Source: JAJRXK01 sp964593155 (GTDB taxonomy: Bacteria > Krumholzibacteriota > Krumholzibacteriia > JAJRXK01). Taken from it: 11,002 bases of DNA. Each line of letters starts with the position of its first letter. Position 1 is the stretch's first letter. Made by a program: the position numbers and the translations under genes. The notes under the pieces were generated by a model. The model was not told where the DNA came from. It did no database searches and was given only the letters and a program-made list of their open reading frames with translations. This document shows, piece by piece, positions 4,897 to 11,002 of this stretch. Where the stretch lies: the NCBI GenBank assembly GCA_964593155.1, contig CAZQHE010000136.1, positions 1-11,002 of the forward strand, given 5' to 3'.

Positions 4897-7648
4897 GACC
4901 GGTCTCGACGCCGCGCGCCGCGCGCGGATCGAGGCGGCCGTGACCGGAGGTCCGGCCGAGCAACTGTGGTCGGTCTGGACCACCGACGGCTCCGACGACG
5001 AGGGCTTCGACACCGCCTACGCCGGTCTGATGACCTGGGCGAGGATCGACCCAACGTCGGCACTGAAGGTTCTGCAGGCCCTGCGCAGACGAGGCATGCG
5101 GGTTCTGGACGCCTCGCAGCGTGCCCGCCTGGTCCGGCTTCACGGACACCTGCTGCGCGCCAACGGTCGTTTCCGCGAGGCCGCGGTGCAGTACGCCGAC
5201 GCGACCGACCGTTTCGAGGCCGAGGGCGAGCGAGCGGAGGTCCTGCGCACCGCGATCGGTCGCGTCGACGTCCTGGCCATGCTCGACGAATTCGATGCCG
5301 CACTCGAACTGGCGCGACGAGCCCGCCGTGGTCTGGCCCGCCGCGAACCCGTGCTCACCGCCCGGCTCGACGTGAACGTCGCGGCGCTGCTGCACCGCAT
5401 CGGACGGCCGAAGCAGGCCGTCGAGTCCTACCGGCGTGCGCGCCGTGTCCTGAAGCGTGCCGGCCTCGACGCCGACGTCGCCCTCGTCGACTTCGACCTC
5501 GGCCAGAGCCTGCTCGAGCTCGGCCGCGTCGCCGAGGCCGAGCGCACCTTCCACCGGAGCCACGCGGCCTTCGACGCACGGGGCTTCATCGCCCAGGCGC
5601 TGCGCGCCCGGTTCGGTCTGGCCACCGCGCGGATCCAACGCGGCCACTGGGACGAGGGCTTCGACGCCCTCCAGGAGATCCACACCGCGCTGGAATCGAT
5701 CGGCGACGAACAGGCCGTCGCCGCGCTCCGCTGGGAGCTGAGCCGCGTTTGGGGCGCCTTCGGCGACCTCGACCGCGCGCTCGAAGAAGCCCGCGGCGCG
5801 CTGGAGGTCTACGATCGGCTGGGCGTCGGACGCGATGCCGCCCACGTCGCTCGCTGGAGCGCCCGCTGGTTGCGCGACCTCGGACGTCTCTCCGATGCCC
5901 GCGTGCTGCTGGAGCGCGCCCAGGGCCATTTCGAGACGATCGGCGACCGCGACACCCTGCGCCGCATCGAGGTCGACCTGGCCGGCATCCTCGTGGCGGA
6001 AGAGCGCGACGACGAAACACGGACGCTGCTCACGGGCCTGCAATCCGCGCTCGACCGCTCCGATCCACCGACGGCTCTGCGCTGCCGCGTGCTCCTCGCC
6101 GGGATCGACGAGCGACAGCAACGTCACCGCAGTGCCGTGCGCCGGGGCCGCCGCGCCCGGGACGATGCTCGCGGGCCGCTGGGAAGGCTCGAGAGGCCAG
6201 GGATTGCACTGATCCTCGCCCGGGCCGAAGCCGGCCTGGGCCACGCGGGTCCTGCCTGCCGTTGGGCCAAGCGCGCGGCCCGCGACCTCGAGGATCTCGC
6301 CGGCGCGACCGACGACGAGGCCCTCCGGCGCACGCTGTGGACCCGGCGTGCCGACGTCGTCCGTGACGCCGTCGACATCGTCCTCACCCACGGGGGCGAT
6401 CGCGCCGATCGCGACGCCCTGGACATGCTGATCCGCGCCCGCTCGCGCGAGGTGATCGAGGCCCTGCTCGCCGAGATGCCCGCCATGTCGCGTGAAGCCC
6501 GCGCCCGCATCGCCATGCTGCGGCAGGAACTCCTCGACGCCGGCGACGGTCCGCAGGGCGACGTGCGCACCCGCGCCATCGCCCGCGACGTCGAACGCCT
6601 GGACCAGGACGTCCACCGGCGGCTTCAGCACCGCTTCGCCGTGGTCCGCCGGACCAGCGAGAGCGCACGCCTGTCGAACTGGTCGCCGCGCGTGCGCGGA
6701 CAATCGGTCGTCGTCTTCGAACGCGTGGCCCGGCGTTGGTGTGCCTTCGTCATCGAGGCGCAGCGGGTGCGACGGGTCGACCTCGACGTCGACGACGAGA
6801 GCCTGCGAACCCTGTGGCGCCCGCTCCAGCTGCTCTTCGAGGCCGCTTCGGGCATGCCGACCGCCCGCAGGCGTCGCTTCCTGGAACGGACGCGGGACGA
6901 GGCCACGGAACGTCTCCGCGCCCTGGGCGAGGCCATGTGGGCACCCCTGGACATCGCTCACGATCGCGTGCACGTGATCCTGCCGGCCGACCTGCACGAC
7001 GTCCCCGTCGAGGCCGCCGGCGAGCTGTACCACCGCGACCGAACACTCGTCGCCTCGCGCTGGCCGCATCCCGCGCTGATCCGTACCGATCGGCCGCGCC
7101 GACGTGGCGCCGCGGTCCTGCTGCACGACGGGACCGAGGGACGGCGTCGCGAGGTCGACGAGATCGCGCGCTCCCTCACCCCGCGCGGGACGTCGGTGAT
7201 CCGCGGCACCGAGCGCGCCCGCGTGGACGAGGCCGACACCGTCGGCCTGTTCCACGTGGCGGCCCACGGAGCGGTCTCACGCGGACACTGGATCGGTACG
7301 GGTATCCTGCTGGGCGACGGCTGGCTCGGCCTCGAGGAGATCGCCGGCGACCGACGCTACCGCGACGCCACGCTGTTCTTCGCGAGCTGCGCGTCGGGAC
7401 AGCAGTCCTTGCGACCGCAGGGCCGCTTCGACGGCTGGGTCTCGGCCGGGCTCGGCAGCGGAGCCCGCGAGATCGTGCTGGCCCTGTGGAAGATCGACGA
7501 CCGTGTCTCGACCGAGTTCACGCGGTCCTTCTACCGGTCGTGGTCGGCGTACGTGCCGGCCCCCGAGGCGGCCAGCGCCGCCCGTCGCGAGGCGATCGCA
7601 GAAGAGCGCCACCCCTACGGGTGGGCCACGTTCACGGTCGTTGGTTGA
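4889..7648 (+). CDS. TPR-CHAT caspase-like cysteine protease
   Basis: A 919-residue cytoplasmic protein. Residues ~75-470 are helical tetratricopeptide-type repeats (for example LHGHLLRANGRFREAAVQYADA, RIGRPKQAVESYRRARRVL, VWGAFGDLDRALEEARGALE, LRDLGRLSDARVLLERA), usually a ligand- or partner-sensing solenoid. Residues ~470-600 are a helical connector. Residues ~605-919 are a CHAT (clan CD, caspase-like) protease: strand VHVILPADLHDVPVEA at 694-709, catalytic H793 in FHVAAHGAV, catalytic C834 in FFASCASGQ, then GWVSAGLGSGAREIVLALWKIDD. Both catalytic residues are present, so it should be active; 'ASC' replaces the more usual 'SAC'. The start is GTG 4889, with GGAGG (4878-4882) 6 nt upstream inside the preceding gene. 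Translational coupling to the sigma operon is likely. The closest functional parallel is Csx29 of type III-E CRISPR systems, which cleaves a sigma-regulating protein. The last 17 bp overlap the convergent subtilase gene. Confidence 0.95.
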   Translation: MPETGLDAARRARIEAAVTGGPAEQLWSVWTTDGSDDEGFDTAYAGLMTWARIDPTSALKVLQALRRRGMRVLDASQRARLVRLHGHLLRANGRFREAAVQYADATDRFEAEGERAEVLRTAIGRVDVLAMLDEFDAALELARRARRGLARREPVLTARLDVNVAALLHRIGRPKQAVESYRRARRVLKRAGLDADVALVDFDLGQSLLELGRVAEAERTFHRSHAAFDARGFIAQALRARFGLATARIQRGHWDEGFDALQEIHTALESIGDEQAVAALRWELSRVWGAFGDLDRALEEARGALEVYDRLGVGRDAAHVARWSARWLRDLGRLSDARVLLERAQGHFETIGDRDTLRRIEVDLAGILVAEERDDETRTLLTGLQSALDRSDPPTALRCRVLLAGIDERQQRHRSAVRRGRRARDDARGPLGRLERPGIALILARAEAGLGHAGPACRWAKRAARDLEDLAGATDDEALRRTLWTRRADVVRDAVDIVLTHGGDRADRDALDMLIRARSREVIEALLAEMPAMSREARARIAMLRQELLDAGDGPQGDVRTRAIARDVERLDQDVHRRLQHRFAVVRRTSESARLSNWSPRVRGQSVVVFERVARRWCAFVIEAQRVRRVDLDVDDESLRTLWRPLQLLFEAASGMPTARRRRFLERTRDEATERLRALGEAMWAPLDIAHDRVHVILPADLHDVPVEAAGELYHRDRTLVASRWPHPALIRTDRPRRRGAAVLLHDGTEGRRREVDEIARSLTPRGTSVIRGTERARVDEADTVGLFHVAAHGAVSRGHWIGTGILLGDGWLGLEEIAGDRRYRDATLFFASCASGQQSLRPQGRFDGWVSAGLGSGAREIVLALWKIDDRVSTEFTRSFYRSWSAYVPAPEAASAARREAIAEERHPYGWATFTVVG

Positions 7649-8906
7649 GCTCGACGCGCGGGCGACCGGCCGGCCCGCGCACCGCGTGCAGCAGGTCCAC
7701 CCCACCGTACTCGACCGAACCGTCCGGACGGACCGTCACGGCCGTACTCTGAAGGCGCGCCTGCGCCACCGGCAGGAAGTCGTTGCCCAGCTTCGACGCC
7801 ACCACGGCCATGGCCCCGGTGACGACGGCGGCCGACATCGACGAACCGCTCGCCGTGGCCCAGCCCCCGCCGGGATGCACGCTCAGTACCTCGGTTCCCG
7901 GGGCGGCCAGGGTGACCCCCGAGCCGCGGGCCGAGAAGTCGGCGAGCACGGTCATGTCGGCCACGGTGGCGCCGGTGCCCATCACCCCTGGGTAGGCCGC
8001 AGGGTAGGTCGCCTCGGCCCCGGTGTTTCCGCCGGAGGCGATCACCACCATCCCCTGCGCACGGGCGCGATCGATGAGCGCCGACACCACGTTCGACTCC
8101 TCGCCGATGGAGAGGCTGAGGTTGATCACGTCGACGTCGGCGTCGATGGCGGCACGGAGACCGAGCGCCAACTCGTAGGCGGTGCCGACACCGTCGTCGG
8201 ACAGGATCCGGAACGGGACGAGCGTCGCCCCCGGAGCGACCGTCGCCACGATCCCTGCGACGTGCGAGCCGTGGCCGTAGGCTTCGTCCACGAGACCGTT
8301 GCCGTCGTCGTCGATACCGTCGGCGGTCTCCTGCACCGGGCCCAGCGAGGGCACCTCGACGAGTTCGAGCCGGTCCTGCAGATACGGGTGCGAAACGTCC
8401 ACGCCGGTGTCGAGGATGGCCACCCGGATGCCCGTGCCGTCGGCGTCGCGGTGCACCTCGGCGAGCCGCAGCGGCTGGAACTCGGGGCGCGCGTCGAGAT
8501 CGGTCGGCGTGACGTCTCCTTCGAAGAAGGCCATCGTCAGATCGGAGGGCTCGCCGAGGACGACTCCGTGGTTCGACTGCACCGCGACGATGCGCGGATC
8601 GAGTTCGAGTTCCGCCAGGTCGAAGGGCAGATTCTCGACGCGGGCGACGTTCGCGTGGATCTCGGCCACCACGTGCTCCAGCCCGAGATCGCGCAGCACC
8701 TCGAGGGGATCCGTAGCACCCTCTGCTGCTCCGAACAGGACGATCGACTCGTCCTCCGGGGCGGTGTCCTCCTGGACACCGCGTTCGAGGCCGAAGGGGC
8801 CGGGCCCGAGCGGCGCGTCCGGGTGCGACCGATCGGCATCGGATGCGCAGCCGAACGCGAGGGCGATCACGGCAACGGAGATCACGACGAGCGGGGAGCG
8901 GTGCAT
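7632..8906 (-). CDS. S8 family subtilisin-like serine protease, probable lipoprotein
   Basis: A 424-residue exported protease. The N-terminal signal (MHRSPLVVISVAVIALAFGC) ends in a lipobox-like AFGC; the -3 Ala and -2 Phe are non-canonical, so lipidation at C20 is likely but unproven. Residues ~55-115 (VLFGA ... NVARVENLPFDL ... DPRIVAVQSN) resemble an inhibitor-I9-type propeptide. The catalytic domain follows with an intact triad: D166 in VAILDTGVD, H212 in GHGSHVAG, S356 in SGSSMSAA, plus oxyanion N294 in ASGGN. It carries a DGIDDDGNGLVDE acidic loop (196-208), common in secreted bacterial subtilases. The start is ATG 8906, with GGAG 7 nt upstream. A promoter candidate lies at 8989-9017. 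The gene is convergent with the CHAT gene and their coding ends overlap by 17 bp, which leaves no terminator between them. It may be a target or partner of the sigma-CHAT system; that link rests on position alone. Confidence 0.95.
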   Translation of the reverse strand: MHRSPLVVISVAVIALAFGCASDADRSHPDAPLGPGPFGLERGVQEDTAPEDESIVLFGAAEGATDPLEVLRDLGLEHVVAEIHANVARVENLPFDLAELELDPRIVAVQSNHGVVLGEPSDLTMAFFEGDVTPTDLDARPEFQPLRLAEVHRDADGTGIRVAILDTGVDVSHPYLQDRLELVEVPSLGPVQETADGIDDDGNGLVDEAYGHGSHVAGIVATVAPGATLVPFRILSDDGVGTAYELALGLRAAIDADVDVINLSLSIGEESNVVSALIDRARAQGMVVIASGGNTGAEATYPAAYPGVMGTGATVADMTVLADFSARGSGVTLAAPGTEVLSVHPGGGWATASGSSMSAAVVTGAMAVVASKLGNDFLPVAQARLQSTAVTVRPDGSVEYGGVDLLHAVRGPAGRPRVELNQRP

Positions 8907-8988
8907 TTGCGGACTCCGGCGGTTGTCGCAAGAAAGGTGGAAGTCGCCGAGGCGTGGGCAGGTGCGAAGAACCCGCGGATCGATCGAC

Positions 8989-9017
8989 AGTGTACCACGG
9001 AGCTCACTCGATGCGAA
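8989..9017 (-). promoter_or_regulatory. Candidate sigma-70-like promoter for the subtilase gene
   Basis: Reading leftwards: TTCGCA (9017-9012), a 17-bp spacer, then TACACT (8994-8989). Each hexamer matches consensus at 4 of 6 positions. It would give a 5' leader of about 75 nt before ATG 8906. Matches this weak occur by chance, and the promoter consensus of this lineage is unknown. Confidence 0.3.
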
Positions 9018-9044
9018 ACCGGCCCCGGCACCTGTCGGACCGTC

Positions 9045-9074
9045 TTGTTCCGCGTGATCCCGGTGTGCTACTCT
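9045..9074 (+). promoter_or_regulatory. Candidate extended -10 promoter for the exported paralog pair
   Basis: TTGTTC (9045-9050), an 18-bp spacer, then TACTCT (9069-9074) preceded by TGC, an extended -10 arrangement. It would start transcription near 9081 and leave a leader of about 150 nt before ATG 9231. Each hexamer matches consensus at only three positions; the TGn motif adds weight. Confidence 0.33.
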
Positions 9075-9230
9075 TCGTCACGTACGGTATGTGGTCACTC
9101 CTCGCGCCAAAGGCCATCCTCGACCGTACTCGCGCTCCCCAGTCCATCGCGCCCTGCGGAACCACCGACGACGCCGTGATCGCTTCTGCGGCGGTGCGGC
9201 GCGTATTCCTCTGGGGAGGGGATCAATACG

Positions 9231-9887
9231 ATGAGATCGATTGCAACCGCCAGCCTCTTCGCGGTCGTCCTGGTCCTGGCCAGCCCGGCCGGCGCGATCG
9301 TGGTCGGGGACTACATCGGCTACGGCTACGAGACCGGCGGCTTCCTGCCGAGCGACGCGGGCGACGAGCTGGTCTTCACGGCCGTCGCCACCGCCGCCAA
9401 CCCGGTCACCGGGGCCGACCTCGGCATCCAGGAGATGACCTTCTACGCCTACGGCCTGATCAGTGACGGTCAGACCGTGGACTCCAGCGGCAACACCACC
9501 GTCAACTACACCGGCGGCAAGCTGAAGGTCTACCTCGACGGGTCCCAGAACGCCGACTGGGGCACCAATCCGCCGAACACCACGTCGCCGAGCACCTTCA
9601 GCGACGGTGCACTGCTCTTCGAGGGTGACTTCACCAACTTCGTGATCGTCATCCAGGCCGACGGTGCCGGGGCCTACGAGGGCAACCTCGACGGCGTCGC
9701 CGGTACGTTGCTCGACAGCACGTGCAGCGAATGCGGCTACACCTGGGGCGGCGCGTGGACCACCGACGCCGGAGCCCAGACCATCGACGGCTACGACCTG
9801 CAGATCGACGGCAAGTTCGACCTGCTCGAGGCCGTTCCGACCGAGACCGACAGCTGGGGTGCCGTCAAGTCCACCTTCCAGCGATGA
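9231..9887 (+). CDS. Exported protein of unknown function, first of a paralog pair
   Basis: A 218-residue protein with a Sec signal peptide: MRS, hydrophobic core about residues 8-17, SPAGA site, cleavage after A22. The mature chain is low in Lys/Arg, rich in Thr, Gly, Asp and Asn, and looks all-beta, as expected for an extracellular domain. It shares with the product of 9926-10543 an ordered set of motifs: DGQTVDS, YTGGKLKVY, PSTFSDGALLFEGDFT, a glycine-rich segment, DGYDLQIDGK, and a TE..S.G..K.T ending. It has a CSEC motif (about residues 165-168), absent from its paralog, that could form a disulfide or bind metal. No catalytic motif, lipobox, transmembrane anchor or C-terminal sorting domain is visible. 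The start is ATG 9231, with GGGGAGGGG ending about 8 nt upstream. The stop overlaps an ATG (ATGA 9884-9887) in the next gene's frame. I do not recognise a named family. Confidence 0.88.
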   Translation: MRSIATASLFAVVLVLASPAGAIVVGDYIGYGYETGGFLPSDAGDELVFTAVATAANPVTGADLGIQEMTFYAYGLISDGQTVDSSGNTTVNYTGGKLKVYLDGSQNADWGTNPPNTTSPSTFSDGALLFEGDFTNFVIVIQADGAGAYEGNLDGVAGTLLDSTCSECGYTWGGAWTTDAGAQTIDGYDLQIDGKFDLLEAVPTETDSWGAVKSTFQR

Positions 9888-9925
9888 ACCCACGGCGAAA
9901 CGATCCGACGCAACGAGAGGAGATG

Positions 9926-10543
9926 ATGATCGTGCGCAACAAGACATGGATCGCGATTCTCGCCGTGGCCGTCCTTCTGGGACCCACCGCGAGTTCCGCG
10001 CAGCAGTTGTTCGATTTCGACGGGCAGGCCGATCTGCCCACCACCGTCGGGGGTACGCTGAGCATGGTGGCCGTCGTGCTCGACGGCTCCCCGGCCCTCG
10101 AGACCCCGCTCCCACTCGACTTCGCGAACTTCGAGTACACGATCGTGGTCGACGGGGTGACCCTCGACTCGGAGTCCGGCGACGACCAGTTCTACTCGGG
10201 TGGCACCATCACCCTGTACGAGGACGACGCCACCCCGGCCGACTACGCGAACCCGGCCACCTTCTCCGACGGCACGGCGCTGCTCAGCGGCACCTTCACG
10301 GTGCTCAACCGCACCACGCTGCTGTCGCTGGTGCAGGTGAACGGTTCGGTCGACTGGACCGGCGGCAGCCGGATCGACGATCTGGCGCCGGCCGATCGCC
10401 TCGACTGGGGCTTCTTCGCCTCGGCGTCCGCGGCCGCCGCCGTGGACGGCTACGACGAGAACTGGGACGGCAAGGTCGAGCCGCGCGAGCCCGTGGTGTC
10501 GACCGAGTTGCAGTCCTTCGGAGGTCTCAAGGCCACCTGGTGA
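9926..10543 (+). CDS. Exported protein of unknown function, second of a paralog pair
   Basis: A 205-residue protein with a signal peptide: MIVRNK, hydrophobic core about residues 8-18, TASSA site, cleavage after A25 before QQLFDFD. The mature region is acidic and beta-rich. It parallels the 9231 product through DGVTLDSESG, YSGGTITLYEDD, PATFSDGTALLSGTFT, VNGSVDWTGG, WGFFASA, VDGYDENWDGK and TELQSFGGLKATW. This indicates tandem duplication followed by strong divergence. It has no cysteines in the mature part. I chose ATG 9926 because GAGAGG/AGGAG (9915-9922) lies just upstream and gives a standard signal peptide. ATG 9923 is possible but abuts the SD, and ATG 9884 would overlap the previous stop but lacks an SD and adds a charged 14-residue head. 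The gene shares an operon with 9231 (38 bp gap) and is followed by an intrinsic terminator 60 bp downstream. The function is unknown. Confidence 0.87.
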   Translation: MIVRNKTWIAILAVAVLLGPTASSAQQLFDFDGQADLPTTVGGTLSMVAVVLDGSPALETPLPLDFANFEYTIVVDGVTLDSESGDDQFYSGGTITLYEDDATPADYANPATFSDGTALLSGTFTVLNRTTLLSLVQVNGSVDWTGGSRIDDLAPADRLDWGFFASASAAAAVDGYDENWDGKVEPREPVVSTELQSFGGLKATW

Positions 10544-10603
10544 TCTTCGCGCCTTCCGCGCCCACCGACGGCCGATGACCGCTACGGCCGCCGGACGTCC
10601 CTG

Positions 10604-10639
10604 GCAGCCGGCCCCATCCGGGGTCGGCTGCACTTTTTT
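10604..10639 (+). terminator. Rho-independent terminator of the exported paralog operon
   Basis: A 12-bp stem (10604-10615 with 10620-10631), perfect apart from one G-U wobble, closes a 4-nt ATCC loop. It is followed by AC and six Ts (10634-10639). It lies 60 bp after the stop at 10543 and is directional for plus-strand transcripts; there is no T-run on the other side. Confidence 0.92.
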
Positions 10640-10649
10640 CTCATTCGGG

Positions 10650-10680
10650 TGCATCAGATCCGCGCGTCGCCCCACCTCTC
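10650..10680. repeat. 31-bp imperfect intergenic repeat, copy 2
   Basis: Ungapped match to 2042-2072: TGCATCAGATC identical, six mostly variable G/C positions, then TCGCCCCACCTCTC against TCGTCCCACCTTTC. It starts 10 bp after the T-run of the terminator. No gene follows within 320 bp inside the window, so any promoter role for a downstream gene cannot be judged here. Confidence 0.5.
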
Positions 10681-10990
10681 CGCGGAACCACCGGGCGAGC
10701 GGCCGCCTCGAGGTCGATCCGACCCGTCCTCGGGCCGGTCCGGACGCCCGGACTCCGTGTCACCGGATCGGTGTGTGCTCGGCGCGATCGTTCACACCGA
10801 CCGCTCGGGATTCCTGGGGACAGGGCGCGAGATCCCGGAGTGGTCGTGCGTGGTGTGTCCGTTCGGTGCGGGGCCCACCCGGTCCGGTGGCCAACCCTCC
10901 GGCCGGCCCCCGACGGCCACGGTGCACCGCCACCGACGACGAATCCCCGAGCCGTACGGCCCCGGGCTTCGTCCTGATCCGGCACGGTTG

Positions 10991-10996
10991 TTGACA
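10991..10996 (+). promoter_or_regulatory. Possible -35 box at the window edge
   Basis: A perfect TTGACA six bases before the end of the window. A -10 box, if present, would fall at about 11014-11019, outside the sequence. It would drive a rightward gene off the edge. On its own a hexamer is weak evidence. Confidence 0.2.
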
Positions 10997-11002
10997 CTCG
11001 AT

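Larger units (their letters stand above)
8907..9230. other. Divergent intergenic region between subtilase and paralog pair
   Basis: These 324 bp separate the leftward subtilase gene from the rightward exported-protein pair, so they should contain both promoters. I see one sigma-70-like candidate for each direction (listed separately), and the strong SD of the 9231 gene at its right end. No small gene, tRNA or terminator is evident. Confidence 0.7.
10544..11002. other. Gene-free tail after the paralog operon
   Basis: These 459 bp hold the intrinsic terminator (10604-10639), copy 2 of the 31-bp repeat (10650-10680) and a TTGACA hexamer at the right edge. Between 10681 and 10990 I see only GC-rich sequence without a supportable gene. 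Open frames on either strand here start without an SD, are rich in Arg/Pro/Gly, and one runs through the terminator. Confidence 0.7.

Noticed and set aside
3596..7267. Very long minus-strand open frame antisense to the sigma, small-protein and CHAT genes
   Set aside because: It mirrors G/C-ending codons of the real genes. The translation has no recognisable domain, crosses several gene boundaries, and no SD is seen at its start. The plus-strand genes have clear families and coupled starts.
7503..9179. Long plus-strand open frame antisense to the subtilase gene
   Set aside because: It is the shadow of a gene with an intact S8 triad on the minus strand. The product is low in hydrophobic order and runs on from the CHAT gene into the intergenic region.
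10575..10997. Open frames on both strands in the right-hand tail
   Set aside because: The plus frame runs through the intrinsic terminator. The minus frame has a GTG start at the window edge, no visible SD and Arg/Pro/Gly-biased composition with no recognisable motif.
1..11002. CRISPR array or Cas effector that would make this a true type III-E locus
   Set aside because: No regularly spaced direct repeats and no Cas-like protein are present. The Craspase comparison rests only on the sigma, small protein and CHAT set.

Overview
This is a high-GC bacterial window, probably a metagenome-assembled scaffold because it contains a run of exactly 100 Ns at 1072-1171. Gene spacing is tight and translation starts are a mix of ATG and GTG with clear Shine-Dalgarno (SD) sequences. 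A secreted FG-GAP protein ends in a FlgD-Ig-like/T9SS-type sorting domain with the PNPFNP signature. That is typical of Bacteroidota-FCB relatives and of candidate phyla such as Eisenbacteria, Krumholzibacteria and Latescibacteria. With this GC content, one of those high-GC lineages is my guess; no marker gene in the window settles it.

Layout, left to right: (1) an aldo/keto reductase of the GSP69/YhdN type on the minus strand (36-1022), whose upstream region runs into the gap; (2) a small exported protein (1301-1948); (3) a 36-residue acidic helical protein behind a near-perfect SD (2202-2312); (4) a plus-strand gene run of a seven-bladed FG-GAP propeller protein (2404-3843), an ECF-type sigma factor (3854-4417), a 160-residue unrecognised protein (4414-4896) and a 919-residue TPR-CHAT caspase-like protease (4889-7648); (5) a convergent S8 subtilase, probably a lipoprotein (7632-8906, minus), whose 3' end overlaps the CHAT gene by 17 bp; (6) two tandem, mutually homologous exported proteins (9231-9887 and 9926-10543), closed by a textbook intrinsic terminator (10604-10639); (7) a gene-free tail to the window end.

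The centre of interest is the sigma / small protein / TPR-CHAT operon. The three genes are joined by a 4-bp and an 8-bp overlap, so they are almost certainly translationally coupled. This set recalls the protease half of type III-E CRISPR 'Craspase' loci, where a TPR-CHAT protease (Csx29) cleaves a regulator (Csx30) that restrains a sigma factor. There is no CRISPR array and no Cas protein here. My working model, which is inference, is a stand-alone proteolytic switch: a signal sensed by the TPR array activates the CHAT protease, which cuts the small protein and frees the sigma factor. The adjoining secreted propeller and lipoprotein subtilase could be an envelope-side input or output. A 31-bp imperfect repeat, present once near each end of the window outside genes, is a further unexplained element.
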